This document shows, one piece after another, positions 7,970 to 17,270 of a DNA stretch of 64,000 bases. The translations under genes and the position numbers were made by a program. The stretch comes from Oscillospiraceae bacterium (GTDB taxonomy: Bacteria > Bacillota_A > Clostridia > Oscillospirales > Ruminococcaceae): contig JAFWUX010000235.1 in NCBI GenBank assembly GCA_017523995.1, positions 1 to 64,000 of the forward strand, given 5' to 3'. The notes under the pieces were generated by a model. The model made no database searches and was not told the DNA's origin. It saw nothing but the letters and a program-made list of their open reading frames with translations. Within the stretch, counting starts at the first letter, position 1, and each line of letters starts with the position of its first letter.

Positions 7970-8527
7970 TTATGCGCGCTCCATGTACTCGCGGGTACGG
8001 GTGTCGATGCGGATGCGGTCGCCCTCGTTGATAAAGAGCGGAACACGGATCTCTGCACCGGTCTCAACAACTGCCGGCTTGGTCGCGTTGGTAGCAGTGT
8101 TGCCCTTGACGCCCGGCTCGGTGGAAGTGACCTCGAGCTCGACAAAGAACGGCGGCTCGATGCCGAAAACATTGCCCTTGTAGGAGAGAACCTTGACGAT
8201 CTCCTCCTCCTTGACAAAGTCAAGTGCATTGCCGATGACTTCCTTGCTGATCGGAACCTGCTCATAGGTCTCCATATCCATGAAGTAGTAGAGATCGCCG
8301 TCATTGTAGCTGTACTGCATATCCTTGCGCTCAACATAAGCGGTCGGGAACTTTGCGGTCGGGTTGAAAGAGGTTTCAACCACAGCGCCGGTGATGACGT
8401 TCTTATACTTGGTGCGGACAAAAGCTGCGCCCTTGCCCGGCTTAACGTGCTGGAATTCGATAACCTGAACGACCTGACCGTCCATTTCAAAAGTCATGCC
8501 GTTACGAAAATCGCCTGCTGAAATCAT
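7970..8527 (-). CDS. efp: translation elongation factor P
   Basis: 185-aa three-domain factor that relieves ribosome stalling at polyproline. The KOW-like domain I carries the loop [16 protein letters not shown], whose lysine is the position modified in many species. Domain III ends with [17 protein letters not shown]. Start ATG 8527 (MISAGDF) was chosen over upstream in-frame codons because GGAGG lies 9 nt before it. Promoter at 8580-8608. Confidence 0.97.
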   Translation of the reverse strand: MISAGDFRNGMTFEMDGQVVQVIEFQHVKPGKGAAFVRTKYKNVITGAVVETSFNPTAKFPTAYVERKDMQYSYNDGDLYYFMDMETYEQVPISKEVIGNALDFVKEEEIVKVLSYKGNVFGIEPPFFVELEVTSTEPGVKGNTATNATKPAVVETGAEIRVPLFINEGDRIRIDTRTREYMERA

Positions 8528-8579
8528 GTAAATAACCTCCAAGAAAGTGTGAATGAACATACGCATTCCATATAGCACT

Positions 8580-8608
8580 ATTTTACACTATTTTCGCGGA
8601 TTTGGCAA
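8580..8608 (-). promoter_or_regulatory. sigma-A promoter of efp
   Basis: Minus strand TTGCCA (8608-8603), 17-bp spacer, TAAAAT (8585-8580), about 50 nt before the efp start. Confidence 0.65.
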
Positions 8609-8746
8609 TAGCAAACCGCAAAAAACGAATCATTGCACAAATCGTCATGCCTGTGATATTGATTTTTCTACATTTTGACGAAGCGTGTATCATCTGCGTA
8701 CCCGCATCATACATATATATGGTACGGGACGGGAAGGAGGCGCAGC

Positions 8747-9586
8747 ATGCGTATTTTGATCTGTATCCTCGGGCTGGTGCTGCTTTGCGGCTGCAGGGAA
8801 GTCTCTGTGCAGAATGCAACGCAGGTCTCCGCAGTTGATCCGGATGCTGTTCCGGCGCTCGTGACGGACATGTTTCTCCGTACAGATGAGACCATGCAGC
8901 TGTATCTGCAGGATGCTGGCACGTATGATCTTGATTCTGCGATCCGGAGTGCAGCAGAGCAGCATGTTCTTGCGCGGACGATGCTGCGTTCGGTTACATG
9001 GACACGCTCCGGCGACTGCGTGACACTCTCGGCACATTATGCAGTCTCCGCGGATATCCTGCGGAAAGAAAAGCAGATGCTCGCGGATTCTGCGGAATTG
9101 TGGTGCCGCGAATCTGCATCACAGCCGGATGCGGTACGGATTCTGCTGGCGCACGATGCACTCTGCCGCCGCTGCACCTACAGCGAAGCTTTGCCGGAAT
9201 GCCACAGCGCATACGGCGCATGGTGCGGGCAGAATGCTGTCTGTGACGGCTATGCAGAGGCGTTTGCGCTGCTCATGGAGACCGCCGGCATCCCTGTCCG
9301 GATTGTGACGGGCACTGCGCAGGACGGTTCTCATCCTGCGGCACCGCATGCGTGGAATCTGGTGCAGCTTTCCGGTGTGTGGTATCACATTGACTGCACA
9401 TGGGATGACGCAGACGGATTGCCGCAGCATGCGTATTTTCTCTGCGATGATACAGCGATGTCCCAGACGCATCAATGGGATACAGAAAAATATCCGCCTG
9501 CGCTTGGCGGCGGATATACTTATGATTCGATTGTTTCGGAGATGCAGGCGAAGGTCAGGGGAGACGGCTGCGCAGACAGCGGATAA
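8747..9586 (+). CDS. lipoprotein with transglutaminase-like (protease-fold) domain
   Basis: 279 aa. The N-terminus MRILICILGLVLLCGC is a lipoprotein signal with lipobox LLCGC, so the protein is anchored outside the membrane. Residues 135-245 hold a transglutaminase-core triad: Cys in NAVCDGYAEAF, His in APHAWNLV and Asp in HIDCTWDD. Such domains usually act as cysteine peptidases or peptidoglycan/protein cross-linking enzymes; the substrate is unknown. Start ATG 8747 follows GAAGGAGG. The 3' end overlaps the convergent ATP-grasp gene by 32 bp. Confidence 0.85.
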   Translation: MRILICILGLVLLCGCREVSVQNATQVSAVDPDAVPALVTDMFLRTDETMQLYLQDAGTYDLDSAIRSAAEQHVLARTMLRSVTWTRSGDCVTLSAHYAVSADILRKEKQMLADSAELWCRESASQPDAVRILLAHDALCRRCTYSEALPECHSAYGAWCGQNAVCDGYAEAFALLMETAGIPVRIVTGTAQDGSHPAAPHAWNLVQLSGVWYHIDCTWDDADGLPQHAYFLCDDTAMSQTHQWDTEKYPPALGGGYTYDSIVSEMQAKVRGDGCADSG

Positions 9587-10367
9587 AATCCTTTGCCGGA
9601 TCGAGCTCCGTAAGCTGATAGAGCATCCGGCAGCCGACGGCGTCCTCGATTTCCCCGAGCAGAAAGCCGCCCGCCGGATGCTGCAGCAGATCGACACCGG
9701 CAAAATCCAGCGGCATGACCTGCTGTACCCGATCAACCAGTGTGCGCATTTCCGCGTCCGGCTGAATGATCGCCGCGTGTCCGCCGAGCGAGAAATTGCT
9801 GCGGAAGTCGCGCTCCGAGGTGCGCAGAACTGCTGCATAGATTTCACCGCCGAGGATGTAGATGCGCACATCCCAGCCCGTGACAACCGGCTCCTGCACG
9901 AGAAACGGGTTCGCGCCGGAATAAGAACGCAGCGCATCCGCGTCCGGAATCCATGTGACACCGGCGCCGCCGTGACCGTCCGCGGGCTTTGCAACCAGCG
10001 GATACGGCAGACTGTGCTGCGGATTCTCTTTTGTGATCTGCTCTGTTTTCGCCATCGGGATGCCGTGCCGCCCGTGCAGATGCAGATAGGTCTGATACTT
10101 GTCATTCGTGACCGCGGTGACTGCAGCACTGTTGAAGCAGGGGATTCCGCGGCGTTCCGCTGCATCACTGTATGCGGCAATCCGACTGCGGTTGAGCAGA
10201 AACGCAGTATCCGCGCCGAAAATCGCCTCCGGATCGCTTTCGCCGGTAAGACAAAGCCGGAGAGACAATCCCTCCGGCTCTGCGTATTGACAAAGCTGTT
10301 CGATAAACCAGCGGTTGCGCGCAGCATCCTCCGGCGTGTAGAGCAGAATGCCTTGCTTCATGCTCAT
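9555..10367 (-). CDS. ATP-grasp protein (second of a coupled pair)
   Basis: 270 aa. The ATP-grasp core is visible: LVAKPADGHGGAGVTW (ATP-binding lysine and glycine-rich loop), FLVQEPVVTGWDVRIYILGG, and FAGVDLLQHPAGGFLLGEIEDAVGC. The usual metal-binding E-x-N near the end reads EIEDAVG, so the Asn is missing. The start ATG 10367 overlaps the stop of the upstream ATP-grasp gene in an ATGA, so translation is coupled. Members of this fold ligate carboxylates to amines or thiols. Substrates are unknown. Confidence 0.8.
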   Translation of the reverse strand: MSMKQGILLYTPEDAARNRWFIEQLCQYAEPEGLSLRLCLTGESDPEAIFGADTAFLLNRSRIAAYSDAAERRGIPCFNSAAVTAVTNDKYQTYLHLHGRHGIPMAKTEQITKENPQHSLPYPLVAKPADGHGGAGVTWIPDADALRSYSGANPFLVQEPVVTGWDVRIYILGGEIYAAVLRTSERDFRSNFSLGGHAAIIQPDAEMRTLVDRVQQVMPLDFAGVDLLQHPAGGFLLGEIEDAVGCRMLYQLTELDPAKDFIRCLRSRLP

Positions 10368-11254
10368 TCAGCGCTCTTGATCTGGCTGCGGATATGCCAC
10401 ATGATATTGGTGGCGGGGTTGATGCCGCAGGTATCAATGGTGCTCTGAAGCTGCGGGTTGGAATTGACCTCGCAGACATAGCGCTCATCGTCATTTTTGC
10501 CCATGAGGATATCGACACCGGCAAAATCGAGACCGAGTGCGGCTGCTGCATCAATTGCGAGCTTCTCCTCAAGCGGTGTGATTACGCGCGCAGTTGCGGA
10601 ACCGCCGGCACCGATATTCGAGCGGAACTCCGCCGGCGATGCGGAATGACGCTCCATCGCGCAGATCGCCTTGCCGCCGACAACCGTAACACGGAGATCC
10701 TTGCCGCTGCTCTCGCGGATGAATCTCTGGAACAGGCAGTCATGCTCGCCGATATGCGTCAGGATGCGTGCTGCCTCCGCCTTATCCTTTGCAAGATAAA
10801 CCTGTGCGCCGAAGCTGCCCTTGTTCTCCTTGATCACAAGCGGCCAGCCGAGCAGCTTTGCAGCGCGTTCGGCGGATTCCGGATTGCGCTTGCAGCCCGG
10901 GAAGCAGGTCGGTGCAGGGATTGTATCCGGAATCGGGATGCCTGCTGCAGCGAGCTTCAGTGCGGTCTCCATTTTATCATCGGAAAGGGCGATCGCATCT
11001 GCGCTGTTGAACAGGTGCAGACCGGAAAGCTCCATGGTTTTTGCAAGCTGAATATCCTTATCCCAGAACAGGACAAACTTCGGCTTCGGCTCCTTTGCCT
11101 GCGAGCCGACAATGGTCGGGCGCTGATCGGATGTCCACTTGGAAAAATGCAGGCCTGCCTTTTCTGCGGATTCTTCCAGCACGCGGTAGAGCGAATTGAA
11201 CTTTGCGGGGTTGTAGTAGCTGTTGACGATCAGCCAGCCGTTGTAAATCTCCAT
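10364..11254 (-). CDS. RimK-like ATP-grasp ligase (first of a coupled pair)
   Basis: 296 aa. Layout of a RimK-type ligase: N-terminal pre-ATP-grasp domain with SDDKMETALKLAAAGIPIPDT, then PLVIKENKGSFGAQVYL (ATP site), LFQRFIRESSGKDLRVTVVGG, and FAGVDILM with the metal-binding CEVNSNPQ. This is a complete active site, unlike its downstream paralogue. The family adds amino acids, such as glutamate, to proteins or small molecules. Start ATG 11254 follows GGAGG. Promoter at 11317-11345. The pair may make or extend a conjugate together. Confidence 0.83.
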   Translation of the reverse strand: MEIYNGWLIVNSYYNPAKFNSLYRVLEESAEKAGLHFSKWTSDQRPTIVGSQAKEPKPKFVLFWDKDIQLAKTMELSGLHLFNSADAIALSDDKMETALKLAAAGIPIPDTIPAPTCFPGCKRNPESAERAAKLLGWPLVIKENKGSFGAQVYLAKDKAEAARILTHIGEHDCLFQRFIRESSGKDLRVTVVGGKAICAMERHSASPAEFRSNIGAGGSATARVITPLEEKLAIDAAAALGLDFAGVDILMGKNDDERYVCEVNSNPQLQSTIDTCGINPATNIMWHIRSQIKSAE

Positions 11255-11316
11255 GATGATTTCCTCCGTATCCGAATAGTATATCGTTCTTTCGGCAAGA
11301 AATGCCTTTCTTCTAT

Positions 11317-11345
11317 ATTTTACTACATGAAATCAAAAAAGTCAA
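11317..11345 (-). promoter_or_regulatory. sigma-A promoter of the ATP-grasp pair
   Basis: Minus strand TTGACT (11345-11340), 17-bp spacer, TAAAAT (11322-11317). The leader contains the small hairpin GGCATTTCTTGCC. Confidence 0.75.
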
Positions 11346-11368
11346 TATCTGATAGAAAAACTGCAGAT

Positions 11369-11401
11369 AAAAAAGCCGTGAATCTGTGTCCACGGCTTTT
11401 C
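11369..11401 (-). terminator. terminator after the zinc-ribbon gene
   Basis: AAAAGCCGTG / CACGGCTTTT inverted repeat with a 10-nt loop and T-run on both strands. It ends the minus-strand operon 14546-11408. Confidence 0.85.
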
Positions 11402-11407
11402 GGATAT

Positions 11408-12136
11408 TCAGAGAAATGCAATCAGCAGCGCAGCAAGTACAAGTGCGGCGGTGTTGGCAAGACCTGCGATGAGGCAGGGCTTTGCGACCTGCGGGCGGTT
11501 TGCTTTATACTGCTTGCTCAGCTTGAACCCGTGACCGGGGATCAGTGCGGAGAGAATCAGCTCTTTGCGCGTGACTTTGGCGTTTTTATCGCGGATTGCC
11601 AGCTGTGCGCGGCGCAGTGCCAGCGGGTTCAGGACATAATTGCAGTTGACGCAGACTGTTGCCTCGGGATCGACTGTGCAGCCGCAGTTTGAGCAATAGA
11701 CATGACGGCCGGTTGTCTGATAGTGATAATCCTGCTTGCGGACAGCCCAGCGCTGCTTCTGCGAATCCGGCTCCAGATCAATGCCCGTGAGATTGTGGAC
11801 AAAGCGCTGGATTCTTGTCAGCTTGCTGCTCTCATATTTTTCGCGTCTGGCGCGGACAAGGCGCTGTCCCTGCTGCAGCGCAATCGGATTGACAACGTAG
11901 TTGCAGTGGACGCAGACACTCGCGTTTTTGTAGATCGGCTGACCGCAGTTCCGGCAGAAGCAGCGCTCCGGATCGAGCATGACCTCGCGCGCCAGCTCCT
12001 CGAGCGCTTCTTCGCTTTCATCCTTTGCAGTCTGCTGCTGCGGCTGCGCCTGTGAGCCGAAAAGCTCCTCATCGGTTGCTGTCTGATAGGCTACGTCGAT
12101 GATATCTTCTTCGTCATTGAATTTCGGATTTGTCAT
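11408..12136 (-). CDS. double zinc-ribbon membrane-anchored protein
   Basis: 242 aa. Two zinc ribbons of the CxxC...CxxC type are visible: CFCRNCGQPIY..CVHCNY (about 58-85) and CSNCGCTV..CVNCNY (about 146-170). Each is followed by a similar N-P-[IL]-A-L segment, so the unit is an internal duplication. The C-terminus LIAGLANTAALVLAALLIAFL is one membrane helix. The N-terminal 55 residues are acidic and Gln-rich. Last gene of a probable three-gene minus-strand operon. Function unknown. Confidence 0.75.
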   Translation of the reverse strand: MTNPKFNDEEDIIDVAYQTATDEELFGSQAQPQQQTAKDESEEALEELAREVMLDPERCFCRNCGQPIYKNASVCVHCNYVVNPIALQQGQRLVRARREKYESSKLTRIQRFVHNLTGIDLEPDSQKQRWAVRKQDYHYQTTGRHVYCSNCGCTVDPEATVCVNCNYVLNPLALRRAQLAIRDKNAKVTRKELILSALIPGHGFKLSKQYKANRPQVAKPCLIAGLANTAALVLAALLIAFL

Positions 12137-12187
12137 GGCAAATCACTCCTGTAGGTAAATAGTGGCTTCTGCGGAACGATATTACAT

Positions 12188-13156
12188 TCAGTTCTGGGGC
12201 GGGACGGTATAATTCCCGACAACTTCCTTGTTATGAAATATGGAATTCATTTTGTCCCTTTGGTCTTTAAAAGTCTGCAGATGAGTCAGATCATATTCTG
12301 TGAGCAGGTGTTCGCTTTTCGCACACAGCGCGCCGGTCACGGTTCCTTTTTCATCACAGATCACAGCGACATTGTATCGCTGAATGTCATTCATATAATA
12401 GCACATGCGCTGATAGCATTCGCTGCTGCATTCCGGTGAGCCAAGGTTAAAAATCGTTGTCTGCAGTCTGGAATCTTCTCCTGCTTCTATCAGTTCAAAC
12501 TGATAGGCATTCGCTGCCGAATACACCTGCCGTGCAGCGGAATTGATCGAGGTCACCTTGCTGTGCGCAACAAATCCGTACATTGCGCTGAACAGAAACA
12601 GAAATATCGAAGCAAGCAGGATCAGCAGTACGGCAGCGATGCAGGCGCTCTGCTGCTTTTTCGCGAATGCACAGAGTGCGCATGCCGGTGAGCCGGGATG
12701 CAGTCCGAGTGCCTTGATCTGACTGCGGTAATTGCACTCCGCAATGATAAAAAGCGGCAGCAGAAGCGGCAGGATCACGAATCCGAGCAGCATCAGGGTT
12801 TTGCGTTCGTGTTCAAGTTTTGCGATCGCCTCGCTGTAGTAAGTGTCTGACTGATACCATGCATCCAGCGTCCGGGCGTCAGCAGCTTTCAGCGTATCCA
12901 TTTCGTTGATGCGCTGTTCCACACGCTTCTGAAAAATGCCGGAAAATACCAGAAACACAAGTGCGCCGATCAGTGCGACGCCGGCAAAATACAAGATGAA
13001 GCTGTCATCCGGTTGATCACTGAACAAGCAGATCGAAGCACTGATACCGCAGACCGCGCCGAACCAGCAGAGAAAGATCAGCAGATAATGCAGCCGGATC
13101 TTTTTCCGGATTTTACGCATATCAACCGAAGCTGCGGCGTCATTCGCGGTGATCAT
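12188..13156 (-). CDS. uncharacterised four-helix membrane protein
   Basis: 322 aa. Hydrophobic segments near residues 22-42, 52-72, 122-142 and 172-195 predict a membrane protein. The C-terminal 120 residues are soluble and contain a short Cys cluster (SPECSSECYQRMC). Start ATG 13156 (MITANDAAAS) follows AGGAGAATT and overlaps the end of the AI-2E transporter gene by 17 bp, so the two are likely coupled. No family recognised. Confidence 0.7.
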   Translation of the reverse strand: MITANDAAASVDMRKIRKKIRLHYLLIFLCWFGAVCGISASICLFSDQPDDSFILYFAGVALIGALVFLVFSGIFQKRVEQRINEMDTLKAADARTLDAWYQSDTYYSEAIAKLEHERKTLMLLGFVILPLLLPLFIIAECNYRSQIKALGLHPGSPACALCAFAKKQQSACIAAVLLILLASIFLFLFSAMYGFVAHSKVTSINSAARQVYSAANAYQFELIEAGEDSRLQTTIFNLGSPECSSECYQRMCYYMNDIQRYNVAVICDEKGTVTGALCAKSEHLLTEYDLTHLQTFKDQRDKMNSIFHNKEVVGNYTVPPQN

Positions 13157-14546
13157 TGGAATTCTCCTGTTGTTCCTCGAGTTCCGCACGGTCGGCAAGC
13201 TCCTCAACCGGAACAGGGATAAAGGTGATATCCGCATCCGGATGGGGGATGATGATTTCCTCAGCCTGTCCGGAACCCGGTAGGCTTCCGTTGGGCGATC
13301 CGTCCTGTTCCTGCGCGGTCAGATGGTGGATATCATTTGACATATAGTATTCCGTCTCAGCGGGGAGACCTTTTTTGTGCAGCTGCTCGCTGAGAAAATC
13401 CGAGAGCAGCGTGTAGACAGCAGCGAAAATCGGCACAAACGCAACCATGCCGATAAATCCGAAGATGCCGCCGCCGACCGTAATCGCAAAGAGCGTCCAA
13501 AACATCGGCAGACCGAGCGAATCGCCGACGATTTTCGGACCGAGGAAGTTGCCGTCAAACTGCTGCAGCACGAGGATGAAGATCACAAACGGGATGACCT
13601 TGCGCGGCTCGGAGAGCAGAATCAGCAGACCGCTCGGGACAGCGCCGAAAATCGGGCCGAAGAACGGAATGATGTTTGTAACGCCGACAAGGATCGAAAT
13701 GAGCGTCACATAGGGCATGTTGAGAATCGTCAGACCTGTGAAGCAGAGCAGCCCGATGATAATGGAATCGAGCGTTTTGCCCGAAAGGAAATGCATGAAC
13801 TTGTAGCTGACGTGCGAGCCGATCCGGAGAAATGTGTGTACCTTCGATTCCGGCAGCAGTGCATAGAGCAGCTTTCTCGCCTGCGCAAGATATTTCTCTT
13901 TATTATAAAGTAGGTAGATCGTAATGATGATGCCGAACAGGAAGTTCGTGATCCATTTGAAAACAGAGACGGCACTGGACGTCAGTGTCGAGATGAGGTC
14001 GGCGCCGCCGCTTGCGATGCTGTCGAGCTTTGGCTCAAACTGATCCGCGAAGTTGTTGGCGGAGTTGAGCGCGTTATCCCAGAAGGTTGTCAGCATGGAA
14101 TAGAGCTGCGGCTGATCGCCTTTGAGGCTTGCGATATGTGTGTTGATCCAGTCTGTCATATTGGTCAGGTATTCCGGCAGGTTGACCAGCAGGTTTTTGA
14201 TGCTGGAAATCAGCTCCGGAACAATCGCGGCGACCAGACCGACGATTGCGGCAATCAGGATCAGTATGGTAGCGCAGACCGAGAGACCGCGCTTCAGGCG
14301 CGGATGCGGCTGCTTTTTGTCTGTCAGTTTGCCGATTTTTACTTCAAACCACTCCTGAAGCGGGTTCAGTAAATAGGAGAATACCAATCCGGCGAGAATC
14401 GGCGCCAGAACAGAAATCACCTTGCGGAACACTTCGACGAGCGAGGACCAGCGCCAGACTGCGATTCCGATCAGCAGACAGACGGAGAATACCCATACGG
14501 CAGTTCTGGCAATGCCGCGCTGCCGGTCGTCCAAACGTACCTTCAT
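13140..14546 (-). CDS. AI-2E family transporter
   Basis: 468-aa polytopic membrane protein with about eight hydrophobic segments and the family stretch LNMPYVTLISILVGVTNIIPFFGPIFGA..P. Family members export varied solutes, including Na+/H+ exchange or signalling molecules; the substrate here is unknown. The C-terminal 70 residues are a hydrophilic tail. It opens a three-gene minus-strand operon. A TATAAT at 14600-14595 with a weak -35 lies upstream. Confidence 0.88.
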   Translation of the reverse strand: MKVRLDDRQRGIARTAVWVFSVCLLIGIAVWRWSSLVEVFRKVISVLAPILAGLVFSYLLNPLQEWFEVKIGKLTDKKQPHPRLKRGLSVCATILILIAAIVGLVAAIVPELISSIKNLLVNLPEYLTNMTDWINTHIASLKGDQPQLYSMLTTFWDNALNSANNFADQFEPKLDSIASGGADLISTLTSSAVSVFKWITNFLFGIIITIYLLYNKEKYLAQARKLLYALLPESKVHTFLRIGSHVSYKFMHFLSGKTLDSIIIGLLCFTGLTILNMPYVTLISILVGVTNIIPFFGPIFGAVPSGLLILLSEPRKVIPFVIFILVLQQFDGNFLGPKIVGDSLGLPMFWTLFAITVGGGIFGFIGMVAFVPIFAAVYTLLSDFLSEQLHKKGLPAETEYYMSNDIHHLTAQEQDGSPNGSLPGSGQAEEIIIPHPDADITFIPVPVEELADRAELEEQQENSNDHRE

Positions 14547-14744
14547 ACAGGAACATCATCCTTTCTGCGGACTATTACTATTAACTCAAACTATATTATA
14601 CAGGAAAAACACGAAAAAAGAAAGTCCTTTCAGGAAAAATTAAGAATAAAATCAAAACTCTCTCTGCAAACTGCACAAAATGCGCGAACAGATGTTTGAA
14701 TCGGCGTGAAATATGAAAAATATCGAAAAATTTTCTGTAAGGAC

Positions 14745-14773
14745 TTTTCAATTCGGGAGATTTGTGATATAAT
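14745..14773 (+). promoter_or_regulatory. extended -10 promoter of pcrA
   Basis: TTTTCA (14745-14750), 17-bp spacer ending in TGA, TATAAT (14768-14773), which gives an extended -10 (TGnTATAAT). About 100 nt of leader precede ATG 14880. Confidence 0.75.
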
Positions 14774-14879
14774 AGATTCGTATTGCCGGAAGTATACCCG
14801 CAGCCGGATGCAGATTTGCAGCTGCGGCAGGAAAAATCCGGTTCGATCATCACGAAAGGAATGGAGTCCGGAAGATAAC

Positions 14880-17270
14880 ATGCAGAGCATGACGCAACTC
14901 AAACAGGCCGCGCTGACGCGCTATCTGGCAGCAAAGGGACTGAATCCGCCGCAGCAGGAAGCTGTCCGGACGGTGACAGGACCGGTCAGTGTGCTGGCAG
15001 GCGCAGGCAGCGGCAAAACCACTGCAATCGTCAACCGCATCGCATTCATGATGCGCTTCGGCAACGCCTATGACGGCGAGATTCCGCCGTTCAGCGCTGA
15101 AGATACAGAATTTCTGCGGCAGATCGCTGACGGAGAAACAGCTCCTGATGAACAGCGCCTGACCGAAATTCTCGGCTATGCACCGATCCCCGGCTGGCGG
15201 ATCCTTGCGATTACATTTACCAATAAAGCCGCAGCAGAGCTCAAGGCTAGACTCGAGACCATGCTCGGCGAGAGCGCAGCAGATGTCTGGGCAGCAACCT
15301 TCCACAGCGCCTGTGTCCGGATTCTGCGGCAGCACATCGACCGCCTCGGCTATACATCTGATTTCACGATCTATGACGCGGATGATTCGCAGCGCGTCAT
15401 CAAGGATCTGCTCAAGGAGCCTTCGCTGCAGGATCGCAGCAGGGGCGTATCGCTTGAAAAGGCATTCCCGCCGAAAGCCGTTGCGCATGAGATCAGCCGC
15501 GCCAAGGACAGGCTCCTGACGCCGCAGGACATGCTGCAGGAGGCGGACGGTGACTACCGCCGCAGCAAGATCGCGCAGATTTATGCGGCTTATCAGCAGC
15601 GGCTCAAGGATTCCAACGCCGTTGACTTTGATGATATTATCCTGCTGACAGTCCGGCTGTTCCGTGAGCAGCCCGATGTCCTCGAAAAATATCAGAACCG
15701 CTGCCGCTATCTGCTCGTGGACGAGTATCAGGACACGAACCCCGCGCAGTACGAGCTGATTCATCTGCTCGCCGAAAAGCACCGCAATCTCTGCGTGGTC
15801 GGCGATGATGACCAGAGTATCTATAAATTCCGCGGCGCGACGATCGAGAACATTCTCTCGTTCGAGTCGCAGTTCCCTGACTGCAAGGTCATCCGGCTGG
15901 AACAGAACTATCGCTCGACCAAGCAGATTCTCAAAGCTGCGAACTCCGTGATCCGGAACAATCAGGGCAGAAAGGACAAGACGCTCTGGACGGATCTTGC
16001 GGAGGGTGACAAAATCCACTGGTACCGCGCCGCCGATCAGAACGCGGAGGCAAGATTTGTCGCGGAAACCGTGCAGGAGGGCGTCAAGCAGGGCGGTCTC
16101 TATCAGAACTACGCCGTGCTCTACCGCACACATGCGCTCTCGAATACACTGGAGCGTCAGCTTGCACAGGCGGGCATCCCTTACAGAATCTACGGCGGTC
16201 TGCGCTTCTTCGACCGCAAGGAGATCAAGGACATTGTCTCCTATATGTGCGTGGTCAACAATCCGTTCGATATTCTGCGCTTTACGCGGATTATCAATGA
16301 ACCGAAACGCGGCATCGGCGCGCAGACGCTTGCTGATATCACGGCGATCTCGCTTGATCTCGGGATTTCGCCGCTGGAGGTGCTCCGGACTGCGGATTCG
16401 TATCCGGCCATTGCCAAGCGCGCGAAGGTGCTGCAGGAGGCTGCGGATGTCTTTGATCGCCTGCAGGAGGCTGCCGAGACCATGCCGCTCGATGCGTTCT
16501 ATGATACACTGCTGGAAACCTCGGGCTATATGGATATGCTCCGTGCCGAGGGCGAAGAAGGCGAAAACCGGATTGAAAACATCAAGGAACTGAAAACCAG
16601 TATCCTCAGCTATATCAACACCGCCGAAAACGAGGGCGATGAGCCGACGCTGAGCGGCTTCCTCGAGGAAATTTCGCTCTATACCGATCAGGACCGCGCC
16701 GATGAATCGCAGGATGCCATGACGCTGATGACGATTCATGCAGCAAAGGGACTTGAATTTGAGAATGTCTTTCTGATCGGTCTTGAGGAGGGCGTATTCC
16801 CAAGCAGACGCAGCATGGACAGCCCGGAGGAGATCGAGGAGGAACGCCGTCTTGCATATGTCGCAATCACACGCGCAAAGCAGCGGCTCTACATCACAAC
16901 AACATCGTTCCGCATGCTCTACGGACAGACCGCTTCCAATACATCCTCGCGCTTTCTGCGGGAGATGGATCCCGAGGTGATCGAGAAAGAGGAACCGGAG
17001 CAGCAGAGTACGTTTACAGCATCGAAGGGCGGCACAAAGCCGAAAATGCAGACCGATGCATTCTTCCGCTATGCCGAAAAGAACAGCGGCTCTGCGCCTG
17101 ATCTCAGTTTTACCGCGGGCGACCGCGTCAAGAGCTTTATTCACGGCGAAGGAACCGTGCTGACCGTAACCCCGATGGGCGGCGATGTCCTGCTGGAAAT
17201 TGCCTTTGACCGCGTGGGGACGAAAAAAATCATGGCAAAATATGCCCGAATCCGAAAGGTGTCATCATGA
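14880..17270 (+). CDS. pcrA: UvrD/PcrA-type superfamily 1 DNA helicase
   Basis: 796-aa ATP-dependent 3'-5' helicase for repair and rolling-circle replication. Q-motif LNPPQQEAV, motif I AGAGSGKT, Ia ITFTNKAAAEL, motif II LVDEYQDTN, III VVGDDDQSIYKFRGA, IV EQNYRS, V MTIHAAKGLEFENVF and VI YVAITRAKQRL are all present. The C-terminal extension ends in a Tudor-like segment (FIHGEGTVL..FDRVGTKKI), as in PcrA for RNA polymerase contact. Start ATG 14880 is preferred because the family begins near MTQL. The stop overlaps the next gene in an ATGA. Confidence 0.95.
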   Translation: MQSMTQLKQAALTRYLAAKGLNPPQQEAVRTVTGPVSVLAGAGSGKTTAIVNRIAFMMRFGNAYDGEIPPFSAEDTEFLRQIADGETAPDEQRLTEILGYAPIPGWRILAITFTNKAAAELKARLETMLGESAADVWAATFHSACVRILRQHIDRLGYTSDFTIYDADDSQRVIKDLLKEPSLQDRSRGVSLEKAFPPKAVAHEISRAKDRLLTPQDMLQEADGDYRRSKIAQIYAAYQQRLKDSNAVDFDDIILLTVRLFREQPDVLEKYQNRCRYLLVDEYQDTNPAQYELIHLLAEKHRNLCVVGDDDQSIYKFRGATIENILSFESQFPDCKVIRLEQNYRSTKQILKAANSVIRNNQGRKDKTLWTDLAEGDKIHWYRAADQNAEARFVAETVQEGVKQGGLYQNYAVLYRTHALSNTLERQLAQAGIPYRIYGGLRFFDRKEIKDIVSYMCVVNNPFDILRFTRIINEPKRGIGAQTLADITAISLDLGISPLEVLRTADSYPAIAKRAKVLQEAADVFDRLQEAAETMPLDAFYDTLLETSGYMDMLRAEGEEGENRIENIKELKTSILSYINTAENEGDEPTLSGFLEEISLYTDQDRADESQDAMTLMTIHAAKGLEFENVFLIGLEEGVFPSRRSMDSPEEIEEERRLAYVAITRAKQRLYITTTSFRMLYGQTASNTSSRFLREMDPEVIEKEEPEQQSTFTASKGGTKPKMQTDAFFRYAEKNSGSAPDLSFTAGDRVKSFIHGEGTVLTVTPMGGDVLLEIAFDRVGTKKIMAKYARIRKVSS

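Noticed and set aside
14850..17144. Long open frame on the minus strand opposite pcrA (764 codons)
   Set aside because: The plus strand encodes all SF1 helicase motifs; the antisense frame has no recognisable domains or ribosome-binding site and is a product of codon bias.
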